Source: a virus
DNA: 33,755 nucleotides
Virus record (IMG/VR): IMGVR_UViG_3300036770_001242
Coordinates: 1-33,755 of that record
Strand: one strand, 5' to 3'
The notes beneath the pieces were generated by a model that was given only the letters and a program-made list of their open reading frames with translations, had not been told where the DNA came from and searched no databases. This document shows positions 27,701-33,755 of the stretch, in pieces. The stretch's first letter is position 1; every line of letters begins with the position of its first letter. The position numbers were made by a program, and so were the translations under genes.

Positions 27701-29960
27701 AAGGACCCAGATTCTAGGTCGCAGAGATGCTAACCGCATAACCGATGTAACTGACCCATTATACTTTGACGAGTTAGCCTACGTAGCCAACAACTATATG
27801 CGAGGCGATGTACTGATTGACCAGATTCTTGCTGGTCGTACCAGGGATGAGATTATTCAGAACTGGGGTATGAAGCGCGGTGGGCGTTCATATGCCGAGG
27901 AGTTTGGTCGAGATTCATCTGAAATCATAGATATGATTGATGACCAGATTGCGTATGTCAATCGCTATCTACCTACTCTAGAAGCAAAGGCTGCGGTAGC
28001 AGCAGGTGAAGTTCGTGGTAATCAATTAGCACAACTTCTTGGTGATAAGTTAGATAGACTTACCCCTATCAACCCGCTTGATAACAAGTATTCAACACCC
28101 ATTGAGCAGTCTAAAAACTTTTTAGAGGCTATTGACCGAGCCTCAAGCAAGGCTTGGACAGCAATCGGTGCACCTGAAAATGCAATTCGTTGGGCTTGGG
28201 GCAGCGTAGAACTACGCAATAGAACTATAGATAAACTTGAGATGCTTGCTGCTCAGGGATTTGAAGTTAATACTGGCACAATAAACTCGGTTCGTCAGGC
28301 TGCTGCTGTTGAAATGGTTAAAGAAGCAGAGAAAACTTTCTATTCGATTCGTCGCCAGAACCGAGCACTTTATCTAGCAAGAACAGTTCTATCGTTCCCT
28401 GCAGCATCTGCTAGCGGTATATATCGCTATACAAGATTCGCAGCCAAATCGCCACAGCGTATGTCTGGATTCCTTAATTCATACTATGGTATCTATAACT
28501 CCTTCGGAGTAGACAAGTATGGCAATCCAGTAGATGATGTATTTGATGCTGAGTATTTATTAGTTCCAGGTACAAAGGAACTAGGTCTTAATGCTGGCAA
28601 GGGCATTATGGTTGGAACTAGAGCAGTTAACTTTATTGCTAACTTTGCTGGACCAGCATATACCGTTCCAATCGCAGTGGGTCAGGTATTGGCTCTTAAG
28701 CCAGGTAATGACCAGGTGCTACAGAAGGCTATCGATGATACCTTTGGTAAACTTCCAGGTTATTCTTATAAAGAACTATTCCCATTTGGAATTGAGACTG
28801 ATTTAGGTAAGGCTGCAACACAAGCCTTTACCCCAGCCTGGGCTAGAAACTTCTTGCTATATCTAAATGGAGATGATTCCAAGAAGGATTGGGTAGATAC
28901 CTTTACCTCTGAGTGGAATTATCAGATGGCTTTGTATGAAATGGGTATTGGCGTAGCGCCAACTGAAGAACTGGTTGCAAAGCAATCAAGAAAGAAATTC
29001 CTTGAGAAGGCTTTATGGCAGTTTGCCTCACCCCTTGGTACAGCAGCAGTTGTTGATATGCGTAAAGATAGCATCTTTAGAACCTATTACAACGCAGCCG
29101 TTGAGAAGTATAAGGCTCTTGGCTTTAGCGACAGACAGGCAAAGGGTGCAGCAGAGTCTGACTTAAACACGAGAATGTCTATGCTTGGCAAAAAGGTTGA
29201 GTTCCCAATGGACCGACTTTACTTTGGTTCAAAGCGTAGACCTAAGGCTGCATATGTAACCCCAACAGCCGAGGCATATAACCGAGTTTGGGAAGAGTTC
29301 TCTGGTTTAGCAAACGAACTTGGCAAAGAAGATAAGAACCTTATTGGTCTTATTACCGCAGACCTTCGTGGTTCTGAGTCGGATGCAAACATAGCCAGAC
29401 TATTAAATCGCCCAGGAACAACACTTCCTGATGGCACAACTCTTAACTTGCCACTTGTTACGGTAGAAGATGTTGAAAGGGACATTGAAGTATCTCGTGT
29501 ATGGAAGGCTTATGGCGAATACAAGAGACAACTCAATGACTTGGCTAAGTCAAAGGGCTATGCAACCTACTCTTCAGTTCCTGAACTACGCGAAGCGCTT
29601 AAGGCTTACGCTCTTCAATTAGGTCAGTTCAGTGATTCCTGGCTCTTTGAATATAACAGAAGAGCATCCGAGGATGTCTCTTACAAGTATGCCTGGGGCT
29701 TGACCAAGATTGTCAAGGATGACAAGTTTATGGAGAAGCACGGCAATAGCCAGTTCTGGGTTCACGCAGAAGCAATTATGCGCTACCGCAGAGACTATGT
29801 AAATCTCTACAAAGAGGCTCCAACGGGCTACAAGTCAGTAGTGCAGAATGCTTGGAGAGATTACGTTAACTCAGTTCTAGATGTAGTCGACCCTAAGTTG
29901 GCTGACATCCTTGATAGATATTTTGAAAACGACAACCTAACAGAGGTGAACATTGACTAG
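24729..29960 (+). CDS. Giant virion-associated protein (1743 aa)
   Basis: The largest gene, occupying about 16% of the window. The protein is mostly helical, with Ala/Gly-rich hydrophobic patches near residues 60-85 (GKVAGFLGKGAMAPFQALGIMPGAGTGG), 255-290 and 1270-1330 (VNFIANFAGPAYTVPIAVGQVLAL), and long charged coiled coils at about 780-930. Such size, helicity and dispersed hydrophobic patches resemble internal (ejected) virion proteins that form a channel during DNA entry. A tape-measure role is less likely from its place among head genes. No catalytic motif was found on reading. Three CTTAAG sites occur before 28700. Confidence 0.6.
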   Translation: MAFWDNFKKSLGGDRDAMQKIVDTLSPWNIAKRNIQDNTKRVLGVAKKAAEVGQPVIEPVGKVAGFLGKGAMAPFQALGIMPGAGTGGTALRAGARIGTTRVGQQIAQQTGTDINAILKDGMDEYAAQTAAEAAIPFDPLLQVAAVAEEKVFSPLVKRPISTAALLTDPESPLFEDDAYGKGFQLSDVQTAYDRSKEVSLGVALTKSYLNPFHVTGISDAILEDGGIDIDRVNLWDDQDIQANFVDNTTGRWMTGFTDALVGNVAVVGAVNRSVSALRAAARAAGFNNRINVYDADAINKLEKLADDHISGQTQTVFGSDVVTLANTKDIVLINRILKPHTNNPRLASLIKETEDPTFVRDLLLADKGYAPAINRLMGARKADDLWYSSNAADEIFADFAKTGQYRSYNAQAKERWSQAFDDAIAKNPESQRVFDAFMRDQFDAQTGRFIPEPRVLGTTYKPVEPIVGREALIKGREFKQRFGAATEVRDYSNIGGVVQTIIGSGKRGGAATALIHFTGSKLPRGIISNSGLRPGDMVEELNAWLDDIPLFARGTNQVRLNDGTVMKASDYRRNLIDKALVLKTDGQRESFFQNMNEEVAIDVFATMGIGRVQAKQFIDNINESIYKYHGDLKRDSYAMDPSGVRAVISPQTQRQLSNATPLVPLGKIVREALRIKGSFNPVDNVFTDLGKGLFEAGNKLFSFTQLVRPTYIPKNSIFEPLLSAVQSQGSQFLFDSAETFAKNAMFNNRNRFNQLVNKANIKSSARRKALKEEYAQYTEQYDRAVDLVDNSVAEWVEFFINPAARSPVTRAEFADIVKDDLRAAERLINNLEGKMRVRAREFGLQREEVPTLYGLVRRVQYLKTLKDPKIAGDIRAAELAITKASGDINTLAPDLNTLNATIKKAYDDIDKLLVDMGPSRKKLADEFSVVDNARIRRRGRQEPDGYVMSNGETVKIPRLENENSLGTSYKAEISNRHTREMELLGDKTFAKRTQILGRRDANRITDVTDPLYFDELAYVANNYMRGDVLIDQILAGRTRDEIIQNWGMKRGGRSYAEEFGRDSSEIIDMIDDQIAYVNRYLPTLEAKAAVAAGEVRGNQLAQLLGDKLDRLTPINPLDNKYSTPIEQSKNFLEAIDRASSKAWTAIGAPENAIRWAWGSVELRNRTIDKLEMLAAQGFEVNTGTINSVRQAAAVEMVKEAEKTFYSIRRQNRALYLARTVLSFPAASASGIYRYTRFAAKSPQRMSGFLNSYYGIYNSFGVDKYGNPVDDVFDAEYLLVPGTKELGLNAGKGIMVGTRAVNFIANFAGPAYTVPIAVGQVLALKPGNDQVLQKAIDDTFGKLPGYSYKELFPFGIETDLGKAATQAFTPAWARNFLLYLNGDDSKKDWVDTFTSEWNYQMALYEMGIGVAPTEELVAKQSRKKFLEKALWQFASPLGTAAVVDMRKDSIFRTYYNAAVEKYKALGFSDRQAKGAAESDLNTRMSMLGKKVEFPMDRLYFGSKRRPKAAYVTPTAEAYNRVWEEFSGLANELGKEDKNLIGLITADLRGSESDANIARLLNRPGTTLPDGTTLNLPLVTVEDVERDIEVSRVWKAYGEYKRQLNDLAKSKGYATYSSVPELREALKAYALQLGQFSDSWLFEYNRRASEDVSYKYAWGLTKIVKDDKFMEKHGNSQFWVHAEAIMRYRRDYVNLYKEAPTGYKSVVQNAWRDYVNSVLDVVDPKLADILDRYFENDNLTEVNID

Positions 29961-31071
29961 GTATAGGAAGACTAATTTACCTCCTGCTCCTCAACTGCCT
30001 ACTATTACAGGCAAAGGAAGCACGAAGACTATTAACTATATCTGGATGCCAGATAAGGATGGAAACCTAGTCAAGAAAGATTCTGCGATTGTCAAGCGTA
30101 CATTCGCTAAGTTATCTGAAGCAGCACAGTCTGCTCTTGCTGAGTACATCATTGCGGTTCAGAACCGTCAACCTACCGATGCTAGCCGTAAGACAGTATT
30201 CAATGGCTTAGTAGATGCAGCAGTTGCTTCCTTCAAAGAAGGCAAGAAGCAAACCCCTTGGGATATTCTTAAGATTCAGTTGGACAATGCCCCTAAGATT
30301 ACCGACAAGACTATTGCTTATTCGGTATACGACAAGGCTACTACCGATGCTACCCTTCGTAAGATAGCAAAAGACCTAGGATTTGCAGAGGGCGGATTCG
30401 GTCAGTTCGGTGAGCAAGACCTACAAGATTTCTTTAACAAGGTTCAAGAGGCATCTAAGGCTGGAGCCAAAGAGACTCAGGTAATTATTCGCCCTGATGG
30501 AACTCAAGAGACAATTACAGTTCCTGCAGCATTTGACCTAGGTTCATTTGCACAAAACTATCTTTGGTCAAAGGTTAATATCGGAGACCCTAAGACTCTA
30601 CCTAGTAGCGTTATCAATCAGACTGGCGCATTGCGTTCATTGCTTCGCGCAAATGGTTTACAACTAAGTGACAAAGAACTCAATCAAATAAGTTATGACC
30701 TTACTCGTGGCAATAAAGATATGACTGCTTTGCAGTCTGAGTTTGCTGAGATGGCAGCCAAGTTATATCCACAATACGCAGACCGTCTTCGCAACACCCC
30801 TGGTTTAACTGTCCGAGAAGTAGCATCACCAATTCTTAATACGATTGCTAATGCTTGGGAAATTGACCCAGATACATTAGAACTTGATGACCCAATGATT
30901 GACCAATTCATTCGTCCAGACGGAGTAGTTGGCAAGGCAGCGCCTAAGTCTAACTATGAAGTTTATACCTGGGCGATGAATCACCCTAACCGCGAAAAGA
31001 CTATGGCTGAGATTCAGCGAGCACAGCAAGCAGCAACTCAGTTAGCGTCAGCACTGGGATTCGGAGTATAA
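29953..31071 (+). CDS. Virion-associated protein (372 aa)
   Basis: Starts at TTG 29953, overlapping the giant gene by eight bases, with AGAGGTGA at proper distance; a rare start in this phage. 372 residues, mixed helix with PWDILKIQLDNAPKITDK and a long helical C-terminus (EWAMNHPN-type text, AQQAATQLASALGFGV). The KxLGFAEGGFGQFGEQDLQDFF region is Gly-rich. With its two neighbours it forms a block of large proteins inserted between portal and scaffold. No family recognised. Confidence 0.55.
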   Translation: MTRYRKTNLPPAPQLPTITGKGSTKTINYIWMPDKDGNLVKKDSAIVKRTFAKLSEAAQSALAEYIIAVQNRQPTDASRKTVFNGLVDAAVASFKEGKKQTPWDILKIQLDNAPKITDKTIAYSVYDKATTDATLRKIAKDLGFAEGGFGQFGEQDLQDFFNKVQEASKAGAKETQVIIRPDGTQETITVPAAFDLGSFAQNYLWSKVNIGDPKTLPSSVINQTGALRSLLRANGLQLSDKELNQISYDLTRGNKDMTALQSEFAEMAAKLYPQYADRLRNTPGLTVREVASPILNTIANAWEIDPDTLELDDPMIDQFIRPDGVVGKAAPKSNYEVYTWAMNHPNREKTMAEIQRAQQAATQLASALGFGV

Positions 31072-32586
31072 ATGGCTAGAGAGACAAAAGAAGAACGTCG
31101 CGCTCGTATCGAGAAAGAAGTTGCAGAACGTTCGGCTGCCCGTAAGGAAGCATATTTTGAGAAACAGGCTGAATCCAAGGCAGCAGCGCAGGCTATTGCT
31201 ACCCCTCTTCCAAAGCCTGATGCGTTCAACTATACCTATGCTTGGAAGCAAGATGTAGGCGCACCAACTGGTGAAATAACTTTAGTAAAAACTCAGAATC
31301 CATATTATGACGCGTCTACAAATACAATCGTAGACCCAGCAACAGGTGAAAGAACTCCTGCTACGCAGTCAATGTGGTCAGGTCCAACAACATTTAGAGG
31401 CGATGGAACCCAAAAGCCTTTTGTTCCAACAGGTAGCAGCGACCAACTTTATGCCAACAAGTATGCAGCAGGTTATGGAATAGATAACGCTGGTAACCAA
31501 TATCGCGGTACGGGAACAACAGCAGACCCATTTACTATGAACGGACAACCATTCACTGGTTCCTGGAGTGGTAAAACATATCAAAATGGAATGCTAGTTT
31601 CTGGCACTCGAGTTGGTGGAACTGGAGATGGATTTACTGGTACTGGTTCTACGGGTACTGGTTCTACTGGCTTTACTGGCGTTGCAGCAACTGGTCCAAC
31701 ATTAGCAAGAGATGTGTTCAAGAATACCCTTGCTACATTCTTTGGACAGGCTGAATTAACCAAGCCTTGGATGGATGCCCTATATGACGTTGTTTCAAAG
31801 TTCTATAAGGGCGGGTCAGATATTGAAACTTCAATCAATTTATCTTTGCAGGATGCCCGCAACAATCCAGCACTGAAACCATTTACTGACCGCTTTAAGG
31901 GTATCTACGCACTTCAAGACTTAAGACAGCAAGGCAAACCAGTGACAGTTCCTACTGTCAGAGAATACGTATCTTCTCAATCAAAGATGGCAGATATATT
32001 CCGCGAGGCTGGTCTAGGCGATTTAGCAACTGAAGAGTTTACTGGTGATTTAATTGGCAAAGGAAACTCAGTTAGCACTATAGCCGACAGAATTGCTAAG
32101 ACTTTCTATCGCATTGACCAGGCTCCTAAGATTATCAAGGATACCTTGAGCCGTTACTTCCCAACAGTAGATAGAGTAACTCTTGCTAGAACTCTACTAA
32201 CTGGAGCAAAGGGCACAGAAGAGTTATTAGACGAATTGTCTCAATACGAAGTATTGGCTGCAGCAGAAGCACAAGGACTTGGCGTCCCACTAGAGCGAGC
32301 AAGAGAATACGCTCGTGCAGGTGGAACATTTGGCGGATTACTTCCTAAATTCGGACAAGTAAGAGCCGTAACTCCTGAAGTTTCTAAGTTAGCAGGAATC
32401 TCCAGAAGAGCCGACATCGGTCAGGTTGGCGTAGAGCAAGCAATCATCAGTGGTCTTGCTCAACCTATGGAAGAGATTCAACAACTAGGCGAGGAAGAAC
32501 TTTCTCGCTTTAGTGGTAGAGCAGGTATCGCCCAAGGCGGACTTGCATCACAGCGCAGAGCAAGCAGAACTAGCCGCGCATTCTAG
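31072..32586 (+). CDS. Virion-associated protein with Gly/Thr linker (504 aa)
   Basis: 504 residues, start directly after the previous stop. N-terminal basic coiled coil (TKEERRARIEKEVAERSAARKEAYFEKQ), then a Gly/Thr/Tyr-rich segment with a short tandem repeat (GFTGTGSTGTGSTGFTG, about 190-207), then a helical domain (QSKMADIFREAGLGDLATEEF...) and an Arg/Ser-rich end (SQRRASRTSRAF). The two-part build with a flexible linker suggests an internal head or connector protein. One CTTAAGACA site (31920) encodes DLRQ here again. Confidence 0.55.
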   Translation: MARETKEERRARIEKEVAERSAARKEAYFEKQAESKAAAQAIATPLPKPDAFNYTYAWKQDVGAPTGEITLVKTQNPYYDASTNTIVDPATGERTPATQSMWSGPTTFRGDGTQKPFVPTGSSDQLYANKYAAGYGIDNAGNQYRGTGTTADPFTMNGQPFTGSWSGKTYQNGMLVSGTRVGGTGDGFTGTGSTGTGSTGFTGVAATGPTLARDVFKNTLATFFGQAELTKPWMDALYDVVSKFYKGGSDIETSINLSLQDARNNPALKPFTDRFKGIYALQDLRQQGKPVTVPTVREYVSSQSKMADIFREAGLGDLATEEFTGDLIGKGNSVSTIADRIAKTFYRIDQAPKIIKDTLSRYFPTVDRVTLARTLLTGAKGTEELLDELSQYEVLAAAEAQGLGVPLERAREYARAGGTFGGLLPKFGQVRAVTPEVSKLAGISRRADIGQVGVEQAIISGLAQPMEEIQQLGEEELSRFSGRAGIAQGGLASQRRASRTSRAF

Positions 32587-32706
32587 AATCCTGAGCGGAC
32601 CGACCAGCCCCGCCAGCGTAACAGACTGGTAGTAAGAGCCAGCCCATTTCCCCGAGTGGCAACTGAGGCTTACGACTAACAACAAATAGAAGGGTGGAAC
32701 GTTGCT
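32587..32706 (+). other. Gap before the scaffold gene, possibly structured
   Basis: 120 bases without a convincing gene. ACCAG/CTGGT and a longer GTAAGagCC/GGCTTAC pairing with an inner GCC/GGC can form, so the leader of the scaffold and capsid genes may fold. No terminator T-run and no clear promoter were seen. GAAGGGTGG precedes the scaffold ATG. Confidence 0.4.
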
Positions 32707-33177
32707 ATGAGCAACAACTACTGGGATGATGAAGACGACGACCTAGATACTCCAGAAGTTCTAGACGGTAATGACTTAGTTAAGAAACTAAGAAAAGCCA
32801 AAAGAGCAGATGAGAAACGTATCAAGGAACTTTCAGAACAACTAGAGGGATTCCTCAAGGAAAAGAAAGAATCAACAGTTCGTCAAGTCCTAGAAAAGAA
32901 GGGCGTAAACGCAAAGGCTGCTCGCCTAATTATGAAAGACCTGGAAGACGTTAACGAAGAGGCAGTTAATAACTGGCTCGATGAGAACGCTGACCTGTTT
33001 GGCATAAAGGTGACAGACGCCCCTGCAGTAGATAAGAACGATTTGGCTGCACTACGTAATCAAGATGTTCTTACTCAGGGAGCAGTTACTCCCGACAAAG
33101 CAGAAGACTTTGAGATGCGTCTAAACAACGCTTCCTCAGCAGAGGAAATCTTAGGTCTACTGCGTTCACAACAATAA
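32707..33177 (+). CDS. Scaffolding protein
   Basis: 156 residues, very acidic at the N-terminus (NNYWDDEDDDLDTPEVLDG), then a coiled coil (KKLRKAKRADEKRIKELSEQLEGFLKEKKES), a small helical domain and an acidic-to-hydrophobic end (SSAEEILGLLRSQQ). An acidic, helical protein directly before the major capsid gene is the standard scaffold pattern. It would guide procapsid assembly and then leave or be cut, possibly by the Ntn-hydrolase at 23253. Confidence 0.7.
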   Translation: MSNNYWDDEDDDLDTPEVLDGNDLVKKLRKAKRADEKRIKELSEQLEGFLKEKKESTVRQVLEKKGVNAKAARLIMKDLEDVNEEAVNNWLDENADLFGIKVTDAPAVDKNDLAALRNQDVLTQGAVTPDKAEDFEMRLNNASSAEEILGLLRSQQ

Positions 33178-33207
33178 CTCGTTCATAGTCTAGGAGACTA
33201 AAAACTA

Positions 33208-33755
33208 ATGTCCAACCAATATACCTCAACCGCGAGCACATCGCTCGGCGGTACAGTTGGTGGCGCTGGTCTCGTACAGAAGGCGTATGACCGCCTTCTC
33301 GAGTTTGCTCTCCGTTCCGAACCACTACTTCGTTCGGTCGCGGATAAGCGTCCAGCCCGTCAAGCATTCCCAGGCTCAACCGTAGTTCTACAACGCTACG
33401 TTGACTTGGACCAGAAGACATCAACTCTGACAGAAACAACTGACCCAGATGCAGTTGCGCTGTCAACACCAACATCTGTAACCATTACTCTTAACGAGTA
33501 TGGTAATGCAGTACTCGTAACCCGCGCTCTTGAGTTGTTCTCACTCGCAGACGTAGACCCAGCCATTGCAAACATCATTGCATACAACCTCGCTGACTCT
33601 ATCGATGCAGTTGTTGGAACCACTCTAACTGGCGGAACAAATGTAATCTACAGCGGTTCCACCGCTACAAGCACAGCAACAATCGCTGCTGCTGCAACAA
33701 TCGACTCGGCTGATATTCGCCGTGCAGTTGCTAAGTTGCGTGCCAACAAGGCAAC
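33208..33755 (+). CDS. Major capsid protein, N4-gp56-like (3' partial)
   Basis: The first 182 residues are in the window; the gene continues past the right edge. Start ATG 33208 follows TAGGAGACTAAAAACTA. The text SVADKRPARQAFPGSTVVLQ, RYVDLDQKTSTLTETTDPDA and VTITLNEYGNAVLVTRALEL matches the N4-gp56 family of HK97-fold major capsid proteins. An N-terminal Ser/Thr/Gly-rich arm precedes it. Position after the scaffold gene supports the call. Confidence 0.8.
   Translation, partial: MSNQYTSTASTSLGGTVGGAGLVQKAYDRLLEFALRSEPLLRSVADKRPARQAFPGSTVVLQRYVDLDQKTSTLTETTDPDAVALSTPTSVTITLNEYGNAVLVTRALELFSLADVDPAIANIIAYNLADSIDAVVGTTLTGGTNVIYSGSTATSTATIAAAATIDSADIRRAVAKLRANKA

Noticed and set aside
32587-32706. 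HDV-like ribozyme suggested by TGGCAAC
   Set aside because: No matching P1 5' strand and no P2/P1.1 arrangement could be found.

Overview
This window is a large part of a tailed double-stranded DNA phage genome, cut at both ends: the first gene has no start in the window and the last, the major capsid protein, runs off the right edge. The host is probably an actinobacterium. A WhiB-like iron-sulfur regulator, an aggregation-promoting-factor-style transglycosylase and a proteasome-like Ntn protease all point that way. No integrase, excisionase or immunity repressor was recognised, so nothing here argues for a temperate lifestyle.

Layout: (1) 1-8133, rightward: two tail-fibre genes, two small proteins, a free-standing endonuclease VII, a seven-bladed beta-propeller protein, a glycosyltransferase, a 738-residue virion protein, then a lysis cassette (small membrane protein, M15 peptidase endolysin, holin) closed by a strong terminator. 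(2) 8134-8421, a control region with terminator, sigma70-like promoter, AT-rich palindromes and a leader hairpin whose loop is complementary to the first ribosome binding site. (3) 8422-14091, rightward early genes for DNA metabolism: a Cas4/RecB-like nuclease split over two frames, an AAA+ ATPase, PD-(D/E)XK-type nucleases, a primase split into zinc-finger and TOPRIM proteins, a nucleotide-modification-associated protein and a sigma-like factor. (4) 14088-18844, leftward: about twenty very small, tightly overlapping genes, many with paired cysteines, plus WhiB, a transglycosylase and an SprT-like protease. (5) 18845-19578, a non-coding divergent control region. (6) 19579 to the end, rightward packaging and head genes: terminase, portal, proteasome-like protease, a 1743-residue protein, two further presumed virion proteins, scaffold and major capsid.

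Three features of the early regions stand out. First, the SprT-like gene is bracketed by two RNAs that match the complete hammerhead ribozyme core in the type II arrangement; each begins on the last base of the preceding stop codon. Second, the palindrome CTTAAG occurs 37 times, 29 of them between 8035 and 19184. It is usually extended to CTTAAGAC(A), read with transcription, and found both inside unrelated genes and fused to ribosome binding sites. Third, ten early genes start behind the identical extended Shine-Dalgarno GACAGGAG, which no head or tail gene was seen to use, and the first early leader carries its 9-nt complement in a hairpin loop. Together these suggest that early genes are controlled largely at the RNA level: ribozyme cuts, a shared translation signal and possibly a transcript-wide binding motif. 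The elements are read directly from sequence; their functions are inferred.
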